DNA from: Rhodovulum robiginosum
GTDB lineage: Bacteria; Pseudomonadota; Alphaproteobacteria; Rhodobacterales; Rhodobacteraceae
Length of the DNA: 64,000 bases
Reading direction: 5' to 3'
Assembly (NCBI RefSeq): GCF_003944755.1
Contig: NZ_RWGU01000049.1
Span: forward strand, 248,001 to 312,000
Each line of letters begins with the position of its first letter. Positions within the stretch are counted from its first letter, which is position 1. The notes beneath the pieces are model-generated. The model was not told the DNA's origin. It did not search any database and was given only the letters and a program-made list of their open reading frames with translations. The position numbers were made by a program, and so were the translations under genes. Shown in pieces: positions 27,258-36,161 of this stretch.

Positions 27258-28661
27258 ATGTCCGCACGCTCGCCGCGCGATCTCTGGAACAAGGCCATCG
27301 CGGCCACCCTGCTGGCCACGATGGCGCTGGTGCTGGCGGCACGATTGTTCGCCTCGGACGCGCTTTGGCATCTGGCCTGGGGTGCGGTGGCGGCGACGCT
27401 TTTTTGCACCGCGCCGCGGCTGCGGCTGCGCGAGTTCTACCTGCTGGCGCTCAGCCTGGTCATCGCCGCGGTCGTCTGGGCCACGCGCGAGGACCGGGTC
27501 GAGATCCTGACCGCGGCGCTTGATCAGGCGGGGTTTTTGATGGTGTTCATATTGCTGCTGGCGCTCTTGCGCGAGGCGGCGGTGACCTCGCCCTCGGTGG
27601 GGGAACTGGGCGCCTTTCTGACCCGTCAGCCCGCCGGGCGCCGCTATGCCGCGCTCTATTCGGGCACGGCCTTCATGGCGGTGATCTTCAACATCGGGGT
27701 CGTGTCCTTCCTGGTGCCGCTGATCCAGCGGGGCATCGCCCGGGCCAACACGACCGACGGGCGCGACGCCATCCGCGAGCGGCGGCAGATCAGCGCCATG
27801 CTGCGCGGCTTTGCGTGGAGCGTGATCTGGTCGCCGACCGCGCTGGCGCCGCTTGCGCTGATGGAGCTGATCCCCGGCGTCGACCGTCTGCGCTGGATCG
27901 GCTGGGGCCTTGTCGTCTTCGCGCTGGTCCTGGCGCTTGGCTGGGCCGAGGAACGCTGGCGCTTTCGCGCGTACCGCCCCACCGGCGCGATCCGGCCGCT
28001 GCCGATGCCGCCCGCGGCCGCCGCGCGTTTCGCCGCGTCCTGCGGGTGGCTCTTGGGTCTGTCTTGGATCATCGCGGAACTGAGGGGCGAAAGCGTGGTC
28101 TTCGGGCTGATGGTGTCGTGCCCGATCATGCTGGTGGGCTGGCTCGTCGCCCAGAACGGGATCGGCCCGACCGGGCGCCGCGCCACCGCGGCGCGGCTGC
28201 GCGAGATACTGATCGACACGATCCCCGCCAGCGGCCCCATCGCGGTGACGCTGGCCGCGTCGGGCTTTCTGGGCCGCGCGGGGGCAGGGGTTGTGCCGGG
28301 CGATGCGCTGGTCGCGGCGCTGCATCTCGACACGATGCCCGACTGGATGTTGCTGGCGGCGATCCCGGTGGTGCTGAGCCTGTTCAGCCTGCTGGCCTTC
28401 TCGCCGATCATGATGGCGATCTTTTTCGGCAGCCTGTTCGGCGGGCTGACCGAGATGCCTGCAGACCCCACGCTGATCGCGCTGGCCATTTCCTGCGGCT
28501 GGGCGCTGTCGATGACGTTTTCGCCCTTTGCGACGGTGGTGCTGCTGATCCAGCGGATCAGCGGTATCCCGGCTTTGCGGCTCACCCTGGGCTGGAACGT
28601 GGCGTTCACGGTCCTTTCGGCGGCTCTGCTCGCCGTGTTCTTCGCCGCGATCCGGCCCTGA
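27258..28661 (+). CDS. Multi-pass membrane protein of unknown family, possible transporter
   Basis: A 467-residue protein with about 11-12 hydrophobic segments spread over its length and a cytoplasmic-looking basic loop near 165-185 (RDAIRERRQISAMLRG). The two halves look similar: each ends in a helix pair after a proline or SP-containing turn (SVIWSPTALAPLALM and FSLLAFSPIMMAIFF), as in ion-transporter-superfamily carriers. I do not recognise the family. It follows the 2-hydroxyacid dehydrogenase by 4 nt and is the last gene before the TRAP promoter, so it may be a second sugar-acid uptake or an export system for a pathway product. Confidence 0.72.
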   Translation: MSARSPRDLWNKAIAATLLATMALVLAARLFASDALWHLAWGAVAATLFCTAPRLRLREFYLLALSLVIAAVVWATREDRVEILTAALDQAGFLMVFILLLALLREAAVTSPSVGELGAFLTRQPAGRRYAALYSGTAFMAVIFNIGVVSFLVPLIQRGIARANTTDGRDAIRERRQISAMLRGFAWSVIWSPTALAPLALMELIPGVDRLRWIGWGLVVFALVLALGWAEERWRFRAYRPTGAIRPLPMPPAAAARFAASCGWLLGLSWIIAELRGESVVFGLMVSCPIMLVGWLVAQNGIGPTGRRATAARLREILIDTIPASGPIAVTLAASGFLGRAGAGVVPGDALVAALHLDTMPDWMLLAAIPVVLSLFSLLAFSPIMMAIFFGSLFGGLTEMPADPTLIALAISCGWALSMTFSPFATVVLLIQRISGIPALRLTLGWNVAFTVLSAALLAVFFAAIRP

Positions 28662-28676
28662 GGGTCGGCAGTACGC

Positions 28677-28705
28677 TTGCGCGAAAAGTTCCACTAATAT
28701 ATTAG
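28677..28705 (+). promoter_or_regulatory. Promoter with perfect operator palindrome CTAATATATTAG for the TRAP/sugar-acid operon
   Basis: A 12-bp perfect palindrome at 28694-28705 overlaps a -10-like TATTAG (28700-28705) placed 17 bp after TTGCGC (28677-28682). The same element with one change lies beside the GntR gene at 24233. Binding here would block polymerase, so the regulator is predicted to repress the TRAP operon until its ligand appears. Confidence 0.58.
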
Positions 28706-28774
28706 ACAATCAGTTGGGGCGGGGCGGCATTCTGTCACGGATCCCCAAGGGAAAACCGAAATCGGGAGGAACCT

Positions 28775-29815
28775 ATGAAATTCAATGCAATGGCCAGGCT
28801 CGCCACGACGGCAGTGCTGGCGGCGGGTATGGGAATCGTTGCCACGGGCGCCATGGCGGCGGACCGGGTGCTCAAGATCCAGACCTCGTCGAACGCCAGC
28901 CACGCGTCGCTTGCTTATCTCAACGAGGAATGGGTTCCGAAGCTGGAGACGCTGACCGGCGGCGCGCTGACCGTCGAGCTGTTGCCGGTCGACGCGGTGG
29001 TGCCGCGCCGTGAGACCGCCGAGGCGATCAGCGTCGGCATCCTCGACGGCGACCTCACCTCGATCAACTATTTCGCGGGCGTCGACCCGGCCTTCGCACT
29101 GATGGGCGACCTGATCGCGGGCTATGACAGCGCCGACCAGATTCAGGCCTTCTGCGCCCAGGGCGGCGGCAAGGAGATGCTGCAAAAGCTTTTCGACACC
29201 CATTTCGAGGGGGTGCACGTCGTGGGCTGCGGCGCCTATGCGCGCGAGGCCTTCGTCTCGAAGGTGCCGGTCAACGGGGTTGAGGACCTGGCCGGCCTGA
29301 AGATCCGCTCGCCCGAGGGGCTGGCCGCCGACGTGTTCAAGCGCGCGGGCGCGGCGCCCGTGTCGATGTCGGGCTCGGAAACCTACGGCGCGCTTGAGAA
29401 GGGCGTGATCGACGCGGCCGACAACTCGGCCTACGCCAACAACGACGCCAACGGGATGCACAAGATCGCCAAGTATCCGATCTTCCCCGGCATTCACTCC
29501 ACCCCGATCCTGCAATTCACCGTGTCCCAGCAGGTGTGGGACGAGCTGTCCGAGCAGGAGCAGGTGGCGCTCGAGGTCTGGTATCTGGCCGCCTATAACG
29601 GGCTGCGCCAGTATTTCGACCGGCTCGACCGTCAGCTCGTGGCCCGCGACAAGGCCGCCGGCGAGTTGACCATCATCGACTGGCCCCAGGCAGAGCGCGA
29701 CAAGCTGCGGGCGATCGCGCAGGAGGCCTGGTCCGACTTCGCCGCCCAGTCCGACCTCGCGCAAGAGGTCTACGACGCGCATGTGAAGTTCATGAAAGAG
29801 GCCGGTTTGCTCTAG
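28775..29815 (+). CDS. TRAP transporter solute-binding protein, DctP family (TakP-like)
   Basis: Periplasmic receptor of 346 residues; signal peptide 1-28 ending GAMAA. GLKIRSPEGLAADVFKRAG holds the ligand arginine, and TYGALEKGVIDAADNSAYAND with MHKIAKYPIFPGIH resembles the alpha-keto-acid receptor subgroup (TakP). The start follows GGGAGGAA. The fused permease gene lies 134 nt downstream, past a strong hairpin, and sugar-acid dehydratases follow in the same direction, so the ligand is most likely a sugar acid or its keto derivative. Confidence 0.9.
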   Translation: MKFNAMARLATTAVLAAGMGIVATGAMAADRVLKIQTSSNASHASLAYLNEEWVPKLETLTGGALTVELLPVDAVVPRRETAEAISVGILDGDLTSINYFAGVDPAFALMGDLIAGYDSADQIQAFCAQGGGKEMLQKLFDTHFEGVHVVGCGAYAREAFVSKVPVNGVEDLAGLKIRSPEGLAADVFKRAGAAPVSMSGSETYGALEKGVIDAADNSAYANNDANGMHKIAKYPIFPGIHSTPILQFTVSQQVWDELSEQEQVALEVWYLAAYNGLRQYFDRLDRQLVARDKAAGELTIIDWPQAERDKLRAIAQEAWSDFAAQSDLAQEVYDAHVKFMKEAGLL

Positions 29816-29832
29816 GCGAGCGGGCCGACAAC

Positions 29833-29865
29833 GGCGCGCCCGCCCGCCAAGACGGCGGGCGCGCC
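29833..29865 (+). other. Intercistronic hairpin between dctP and dctQM
   Basis: Perfect 12-bp stem GGCGCGCCCGCC / GGCGGGCGCGCC with a 9-nt loop, starting 18 nt after the receptor stop. No T tract. Predicted to protect or partly terminate the receptor message so that receptor exceeds permease, as at the other two dctP-dctQ junctions. Confidence 0.62.
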
Positions 29866-29949
29866 TCCGGGCCATGCGGGGCCTGACACGAAATCCGGGG
29901 ATAGCTGCGCCCGCCCGGCCGGGCCGGGCGACGAGGGGGAGCGACAGCG

Positions 29950-32025
29950 ATGACGCGCGACTACGAGGCAAGGCTCGCCGATACCGATATCGACATCGGT
30001 GCCCAGGACCCCCTGCACGAAGACGCCGACCTTCCCCGGTCAGATTACACGGTGGTCGAACATATCAGCCACCTGACGGGCATTGCCGTCTCGGTCTTCT
30101 ATTTCATCGCCGCGCTCGCCACGCTTTACGAGGTGTTCTCGCGCTACCTGCTGAACGCGCCGACCTACTGGGCGTTCGAGACGGTGATGGTGATGGTCGC
30201 CGCCGCCTGGATGCTGTCGGCGGGCTATGTCACCCTGAAAAAGCGTCACATCGCAATCACCGTGTTCCACATCATGGCCAGCACCCGTCAGCGATGGTGG
30301 CTGGATCTCTTCGCCATGATCGTGGGTGTCGTTGCGCTCTACATGCTGCTGACCGACGCCACGATCCGCGCCTATGTCAGCATCGGGCGGGTCGAGAAAT
30401 CGGGATCGGCCTTCAACTCGCCGCTGCCGATGATGATGAAATCGCTGATGGTGATCGGCGCCTTCATGTACCTGGCGCAACTGATGATGAACCTGCACCG
30501 CCACGTTCAGGCCGCCTGGCTGAAGCATCTGGTCAAGTTCGTCGGTGCCTATTTCATCGTCTACTTCGTCTCGGGCTTTCTGGCGCACTTCTTCGATTTC
30601 TCGATCGCCAACGCCTTTTCCGGTTTCGTCTCGGACATCGGCAAGGCGCTGGACCCGTCCGCGGCGCTGAACATGCGCGACATGGATCTCGGCACGGTCT
30701 CGCTCATCATGGTGCTGCTGCTGGTGGCGCTGATGATGACGGGGATGCCGCTGGGCATCGTGACGCTGATCGTCTCGGTGATCATGGCAGTGGCGTTTTT
30801 CGGGCCGCGGGGCTTGTTCCTGGTCTCGTCGAACGCCGTGGGGCTTTTGGAACATTACAGCCTCGTCGCGGTGCCCTTCTTCGTGCTGATGGCCTCTATC
30901 CTCGAACGCGCGGGCATCGCCGAGGACCTGTTCGACGCGATGTCGATCTTCGCCGGCAACCTGCGCGGCGGCGTGGCGGTGCAGACCACCGTGGTCGCGG
31001 TGATCCTCGCGGCCATGTCGGGCGTGATGGGCGGCGAGATTGTGATGCTGGGCCTCGTGGCGCTGCCGCAGATGTTCCGCCTCGGCTATGACCGGAAGAT
31101 CACCATCGGCCTGATCTGCGCCTCGGGCGCGCTGGCCACGCTGATCCCGCCCTCGATCATCATGATCGTCTACGGCCTGTCGGCCGAGGTGGGTATCGGC
31201 GATCTGTTCATGGCCGGCGCGATTCCGGGCATCATGCTGGCGGTCTTTTATGCCGGGTACGTGCTGATCCGCGTGAACCTCGACCATTCGCTGGCCCCGA
31301 CCGCTGCCGAGGTGGCCGCGATGACCGGGACCGAGCAGAAGCTCTCGCGCGAGCGGCTGACGGCGGTGATCCTGTGCATCCTGCTGATCGCCGCGGTCAT
31401 GGGCTCGATCTATGGCGGCGTCGCCTCGGTGACCGAGGCCGCGGCGGTGGGCTGCATCGGCGCGATGCTCGTGGCCGCGGTGCGCCACAAGTTCAAGTGG
31501 GACGTGGTCTCGGCCGCGTGTCTGGGCACCATGACCACGGTCGGCACGATCATCTGGCTGGTGCTGGGCGCGGTCAGCTTCGTGGGCATCTTCAATCTGG
31601 TGGGCGGCGGCGATTTCATGCGCTCGCTCTTTCTCGACCTCGGGCTCAGCGCGCTGGGCACGATCCTGGTGATGATGCTGATCCTGATGGTGCTGGGCAC
31701 CTTCATGGAATGGATCGCCATCGTGCTGATCACCGTGCCGGTCTTCGCGCCGGTGGTGATGACGCTGGCGCCCGACCTGGGCCTGACCGAGGATCAGGCG
31801 AAGATCTGGTTCGGCATCCTGTTCGTGATGAACATCCAGATCTACTTCCTGTCGCCGCCCTTCGGCCCGGCCTGTTTCTGGCTGAAATCCGTGGCGCCCA
31901 AGGATGTGACCCTGCAAGAAATCTTCCTCTCGGTGCTGCCCTTCATCGGTCTGCAGATCGCGGGGCTCTTGCTGGTGATGTTCTTCCCGCAGATCGCGCT
32001 TTTCCTGCCCGAACTGCTGAACTGA
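29950..32025 (+). CDS. TRAP transporter fused permease, DctQ-DctM
   Basis: A 691-residue fusion of small and large TRAP permease subunits. The DctQ part is at about 35-175 (TLYEVFSRYLLNAPTYWAFE). A linking helix region follows, and the DctM part runs from about 250 to the end, with LICASGALATLIPPSIIMIVYG and the second-half EWIAIVLITVPVFAPVV. The long acidic N terminus is cytoplasmic. Fusion of the subunits is common in TakP-type systems. A 40-codon membrane-peptide gene starts 13 nt after its stop. Confidence 0.92.
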   Translation: MTRDYEARLADTDIDIGAQDPLHEDADLPRSDYTVVEHISHLTGIAVSVFYFIAALATLYEVFSRYLLNAPTYWAFETVMVMVAAAWMLSAGYVTLKKRHIAITVFHIMASTRQRWWLDLFAMIVGVVALYMLLTDATIRAYVSIGRVEKSGSAFNSPLPMMMKSLMVIGAFMYLAQLMMNLHRHVQAAWLKHLVKFVGAYFIVYFVSGFLAHFFDFSIANAFSGFVSDIGKALDPSAALNMRDMDLGTVSLIMVLLLVALMMTGMPLGIVTLIVSVIMAVAFFGPRGLFLVSSNAVGLLEHYSLVAVPFFVLMASILERAGIAEDLFDAMSIFAGNLRGGVAVQTTVVAVILAAMSGVMGGEIVMLGLVALPQMFRLGYDRKITIGLICASGALATLIPPSIIMIVYGLSAEVGIGDLFMAGAIPGIMLAVFYAGYVLIRVNLDHSLAPTAAEVAAMTGTEQKLSRERLTAVILCILLIAAVMGSIYGGVASVTEAAAVGCIGAMLVAAVRHKFKWDVVSAACLGTMTTVGTIIWLVLGAVSFVGIFNLVGGGDFMRSLFLDLGLSALGTILVMMLILMVLGTFMEWIAIVLITVPVFAPVVMTLAPDLGLTEDQAKIWFGILFVMNIQIYFLSPPFGPACFWLKSVAPKDVTLQEIFLSVLPFIGLQIAGLLLVMFFPQIALFLPELLN

Positions 32026-32038
32026 GGAGACAGACGAG

Positions 32039-32161
32039 ATGATCGGACGCGACTCCCGAGACGACATCGACGGCTACGGCCCCTGGCCCTGGATCGGAGG
32101 GCTGGTTCTGGCCGGGGTCATCGCCGCCCTGATGTTCGTTTTAGCAACCCCGATTTCCTGA
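32039..32161 (+). CDS. 40-residue single-helix membrane protein
   Basis: Short gene with AGGAG 9 nt before its ATG. The first 18 residues are charged and aromatic (MIGRDSRDDIDGYGPWPW); residues 19-37 form one transmembrane helix (IGGLVLAGVIAALMFVLAT). It lies between the fused TRAP permease (13-nt gap) and the dehydratase gene (14-nt gap), all on one message. No family is recognised. Position suggests a small accessory subunit of the DctQM permease, but it could also be unrelated. Confidence 0.62.
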   Translation: MIGRDSRDDIDGYGPWPWIGGLVLAGVIAALMFVLATPIS

Positions 32162-32175
32162 CGAGGAGCCCGGCC

Positions 32176-33909
32176 TTGACCAAGAAACGCCCCCAGGACC
32201 TTCGCTCGGCGCGCTGGTTCGCCCCCGACGACCTGCGCTCGTTCGGGCACCGGTCGCGCGCCATGCAGATGGGCCTGTCCCGCGAGGACTGGGAGGGCAA
32301 GCCGGTCATCGCGATCCTCAACACCTGGTCCGAGGCGCAGCCCTGCCACATGCATTTCCGCGACCGGGCGGAGTTCATCAAGAAGGGCATCCTGCAGGCG
32401 GGCGGCATGCCGATGGAGATCCCGACGCATTCGCTGTCGGAGAGTTTCCTCAAACCCACCTCGATGCTTTACCGCAACCTCGCGGCGATGGATGTCGAGG
32501 AACAGCTGCGCGCCCACCCGGTGGACGGCGCGGTGCTGATGGGCGGCTGCGACAAGTCCACGCCGGCGCTGGTGATGGGCGCGGTCTCGGCCGGGCTGCC
32601 GTTCCTTTACATGCCGGCGGGGCCGATGCTGCGCGGCAATTTTGCGGGTCAGGCGCTGGGCTCGGGCACCGATGGCTGGAAGTATTGGGACGAGCGCCGC
32701 GCGGGCACCATCACCGACGAACAGTGGCATGGCGTGGAGGGCGGCATCGCGCGCTCTTACGGGCATTGCATGACGATGGGCACCGCCAGCACGATGACCG
32801 CGATTGCCGAGGCGCTGGGCCTTTGCCTGCCCGGGGCCTCGTCGATCCCTGCGCCGGATGCGGGCCACCAGCGCATGGCCGCCGCCTGCGGCCGCCGCGC
32901 GGTCGAGATGGTGTGGGAGGACCTGACGCCCGACAAGGTGCTGACCGAGGCCGCGGTGCGCAATGCCGTGACCGTGGCCATGGCCACGGGCTGTTCCACC
33001 AACGCCATCATCCACCTCATCGCCATGGCGCGCCGGGCCGGCATTGCCCTGACGCTTGCCGATCTCGACGCCATCGGCCGCACCACGCCGGTCATCGCCA
33101 ATGTACGCCCCTCGGGGCAGGGCTACCTGATGGAGGATTTCTACTACGCCGGCGGTTTGCGCGCCCTGATGAAAGAGCTGGGCGACAAGCTGCATCTGGG
33201 CGCGATCACCGTGACCGGACGGCCCATCGGCGAGGGGCTGGACGAGGCGCAGAACTTCAACCCCGATGTGATCCGGCCGCTTTCGAACCCGGTCTATCAC
33301 GAGGGATCGCTCGCGGTGCTGAAGGGCAACCTTGCGCCCGATGGCGCGGTGATCAAGCCCGCCGCGATGACCCCCGATTTCTATAGCCATACCGGCCCCG
33401 CGCTGGTCGCCGACAGCTATGACGAGCTGAAGGCCATCGTCGACGACGAGCACCACCCGATGACGCCCGACACCGTGCTGGTGCTCAGGAACGCCGGTCC
33501 GCAGGGCGGGCCGGGGATGCCCGAATGGGGCATGCTGCCGATGCCACGGGCGCTGCTGAAACAGGGGCACCGCGACATGGTGCGCCTGTCGGATGCGCGC
33601 ATGTCGGGCACCAGCTACGGCGCCTGCATCCTGCATGTGGCGCCCGAGGCCTATATCGGCGGGCCTCTGGCGCTCTTGAAAACCGGCGACAGCGTCACCC
33701 TCGACGTGCCCGGACGCCGCCTCGACATGGAGGTCAGCGCGCAAGAAATCGCCGCCCGCCGCGCCGCCTGGACGCCGCCGCCGCCGCGCTATGAGCGCGG
33801 CTATGGCGCGATGTTCGCCCGCCACGTGGAACAGGCCGACAAGGGCTGCGATTTCGACTTTCTGCGCACCGATTACGGCGGCCCGGCGCCCGAGCCGGAA
33901 ATCCATTGA
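32176..33909 (+). CDS. IlvD/Edd-family aldonate dehydratase
   Basis: Fe-S dehydratase of 577 residues of the group that includes L-arabinonate and D-xylonate dehydratases (sugar acid to 2-keto-3-deoxy acid). Cluster cysteines are in SEAQPCHMH, MGGCDKSTPALVMG and TGCSTNAIIHL; the C-terminal domain has LSDARMSGTSYG with the catalytic serine. The start is a TTG with GAGGAG 7 nt upstream; no ATG fits. Located between the membrane peptide and a DapA-family lyase that could act on its product. Confidence 0.87.
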   Translation: MTKKRPQDLRSARWFAPDDLRSFGHRSRAMQMGLSREDWEGKPVIAILNTWSEAQPCHMHFRDRAEFIKKGILQAGGMPMEIPTHSLSESFLKPTSMLYRNLAAMDVEEQLRAHPVDGAVLMGGCDKSTPALVMGAVSAGLPFLYMPAGPMLRGNFAGQALGSGTDGWKYWDERRAGTITDEQWHGVEGGIARSYGHCMTMGTASTMTAIAEALGLCLPGASSIPAPDAGHQRMAAACGRRAVEMVWEDLTPDKVLTEAAVRNAVTVAMATGCSTNAIIHLIAMARRAGIALTLADLDAIGRTTPVIANVRPSGQGYLMEDFYYAGGLRALMKELGDKLHLGAITVTGRPIGEGLDEAQNFNPDVIRPLSNPVYHEGSLAVLKGNLAPDGAVIKPAAMTPDFYSHTGPALVADSYDELKAIVDDEHHPMTPDTVLVLRNAGPQGGPGMPEWGMLPMPRALLKQGHRDMVRLSDARMSGTSYGACILHVAPEAYIGGPLALLKTGDSVTLDVPGRRLDMEVSAQEIAARRAAWTPPPPRYERGYGAMFARHVEQADKGCDFDFLRTDYGGPAPEPEIH

Positions 33910-33952
33910 CGCGCGGGGCCGCGACGACCTAACCCAGCCAGGAGGGCACCGC

Positions 33953-34849
33953 ATGAGCCATGACATCCGCACCGCCCTGACCGGCATTTCCGGTATCCTC
34001 GTCACCCCCTATGACGCCGGCGGCGCCGTCGCGCCCGCCCGCCTCGGCCCGGTGATCGACAGGGCCATCGGCGCCGGGGTCGATATCCTGGTGGCCAACG
34101 GCAACACCGGCGAGTTCTACGCGCTGGACGAGGCCGAGGCGGCGGCGATGTGCGCCGCGATCGTCGACCGGGTGGACGGCCGGGTGCCGGTCTTCGCCGG
34201 CATCGGGCGCGGCATCGCCGAGGCCGGGCGCGCCGCGCGCCATGCCCGCGCCGCCGGGGCCGATGCACTGATGATCCACCAGACGCCGGACCCCTTTGTC
34301 GCCCCGCGCGGGTACGAAGAATACGTGCGCCGCGTGGTCGATGCGGGCGACGGGCTGCCCGCGATGCTGTATCTGCGCAACGACGCGATGGGGCCCGACG
34401 CCATCGCCCGGCTGACCGGCATCGCGGGCGTCGCCGGCGTGAAATGGGCCACGCCCAACCCGATGACGCTGGCCCGCGCCATCGCCGCGTCGGACCCGTC
34501 GGTGATCTGGGTCGGGGGGCTGGCCGAGGTCTGGGCGCCGCCGCTCTGCGCGGTGGGGGCGCAGGGCTTCACCTCGGGTCTGATCAATGTCTGGCCCGAG
34601 CGGTCGGTCGCCATCCGCGACGCGCTGAGGACGGGGGATTTCGGCGAGGCCAACCGCCTGATCGCGGGGATGCGCACCTTCGAGGATATCCGCGCCGAAG
34701 AGATGGGCGGCGCAAACGTGACCGGCGTCAAGGCGGCGCTGGCGCTGATCGGGCAGGATTGCGGCGCCGTGCGCCCGCCCGGCGCCTGGCCGCTCAGCGA
34801 AGGGCAGGGCGCACGCCTGCGGGCATTTCTTGAAGCCAACGGGTTTTGA
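33953..34849 (+). CDS. DapA-family (dihydrodipicolinate synthase/KDG aldolase-type) lyase
   Basis: Class I aldolase/dehydratase barrel of 298 residues. NGNTGEFYAL is the GTTGE-type motif, the Schiff-base lysine is in GVKWATPN, and the partner tyrosine is in AMLYLRND where the usual YNxP is changed. Members cleave or dehydrate 2-keto-3-deoxy sugar acids. GGAGGG lies 6 nt before the ATG. It follows the IlvD/Edd gene and precedes an enolase-superfamily dehydratase by 14 nt, fitting sequential steps from an aldonate to a central metabolite. Confidence 0.85.
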   Translation: MSHDIRTALTGISGILVTPYDAGGAVAPARLGPVIDRAIGAGVDILVANGNTGEFYALDEAEAAAMCAAIVDRVDGRVPVFAGIGRGIAEAGRAARHARAAGADALMIHQTPDPFVAPRGYEEYVRRVVDAGDGLPAMLYLRNDAMGPDAIARLTGIAGVAGVKWATPNPMTLARAIAASDPSVIWVGGLAEVWAPPLCAVGAQGFTSGLINVWPERSVAIRDALRTGDFGEANRLIAGMRTFEDIRAEEMGGANVTGVKAALALIGQDCGAVRPPGAWPLSEGQGARLRAFLEANGF

Positions 34850-34863
34850 ACTGAGGGCCGACC

Positions 34864-36081
34864 ATGTCTGCGATCACCTGCATCCGCACCATACGCATCG
34901 ACGAACGGCCCAACCTGATCTGGGTCGAGATCGACACCGACGAGGGGCTGACCGGTCTGGGCGAGGGGTTTCGCGGCACGCAGGCCATCGAGGCGGTGAT
35001 CCACGAACAGCTTGCACCGTGGCTGATGGGCCGCGACAGCCGCCATATCGAGGCGATCGCGCGCCACATGCTGACGCCGACCGTGGGCTTTAACAGCTCC
35101 AGCGCCGAGGTGCGGGGCGCGGCGGCCATCGACATGGCGCTGTGGGATCTCGCCGGCCAGCGCCACGGCATCCCGGTGCATGAGGCGCTGGGCGGGGCCT
35201 CGCGCCTCGAAATACCGGCCTACAACACCTGCGCGGGCTACAGCTACAACAGCGGCGGCACGCGCGGCGGCCGGGTGATGGGCAACCGGCAGATCGGCGC
35301 GGGGGACGTGTCGCAAGGCCCCTATGACGACCAGCTCGCCTTCATGCGGGACGCCGGGGCCTTGGCCGAGAGCCTTGTCTCGGAAGGGTACAGGGCGATG
35401 AAGATCTGGCCCTTCGACATCTACGCCGCGGCGACCGGCGGGCAGATGATCTCGCTGCCCGATCTCAAGGCCGGGCTCGCGCCGTTTGCGAAGATCCGCA
35501 AGGCGGTCGGCGACGATATCGAGGTGATGTGCGAGTTGCACAGCCTTTGGGGCAGCCATGCCGCGACCCGCATCTGCCGCGCGCTGGAGGACTACAACGT
35601 CTTCTGGGCCGAAGACCCGATCGGAAAGATGGACGACGCCGCCGCGCTGGCCGACCTGCGCCGGGCCACGTCCACGCCGATCTGCGGCAGCGAGACCCTG
35701 GGCGGGGCGGTTCGGTTCCGCGACCTGCTGGCGGCGGGGGCGCTCGACGTGGTGATGGTCGATATCGACTGGTGCGGGGGGCTGACCGAGGCGCGCAAGA
35801 TCGCGGCGCTGGCCGAGGTTTACGCCAAGCCGCTGGCGCCGCACGATTGCACCGGGCCGGTCGCGCTGATGGCCGGGCTGCACCTGGCGCTGCACGCGCC
35901 CACGGCGATCTACCAGGAGGTGGTGCGCGCGACGCTCTCGACCTGGTACCGCGAGCTGGTGACGGAGCTGCCGGTCATCGAAAACGGCATGGTCAAGGCC
36001 CCCACGGCACCCGGCCTCGGCACGGCGCTTTCGCCCGCGGTGGCACAACGGCCCGATGCCGTCGTGCGCGCGCATGGATGA
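34864..36081 (+). CDS. Enolase-superfamily sugar-acid dehydratase (galactonate/mannonate dehydratase-like)
   Basis: A 405-residue dehydratase. It has the capping domain, MKIWPFD in place of KxK, metal ligands in MCELHSLWG, WAEDPIGKM and CGSETLGG, and the basic histidine in LAPHDCTGP. The ELHS and PHDCTGP segments are typical of the D-galactonate/D-mannonate dehydratase subgroup, distinct from the KxK enzyme at 24290. Acts in the cytoplasm on a C5 or C6 aldonate; exact substrate open. Confidence 0.84.
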   Translation: MSAITCIRTIRIDERPNLIWVEIDTDEGLTGLGEGFRGTQAIEAVIHEQLAPWLMGRDSRHIEAIARHMLTPTVGFNSSSAEVRGAAAIDMALWDLAGQRHGIPVHEALGGASRLEIPAYNTCAGYSYNSGGTRGGRVMGNRQIGAGDVSQGPYDDQLAFMRDAGALAESLVSEGYRAMKIWPFDIYAAATGGQMISLPDLKAGLAPFAKIRKAVGDDIEVMCELHSLWGSHAATRICRALEDYNVFWAEDPIGKMDDAAALADLRRATSTPICGSETLGGAVRFRDLLAAGALDVVMVDIDWCGGLTEARKIAALAEVYAKPLAPHDCTGPVALMAGLHLALHAPTAIYQEVVRATLSTWYRELVTELPVIENGMVKAPTAPGLGTALSPAVAQRPDAVVRAHG

Positions 36082-36161
36082 GACCGGATCGCCGGTGAGA
36101 GAAGGTGCGACGCAATTGATGGGGCGCAAACCCCCGCGACCTTGCAGACCATAGGATCACG

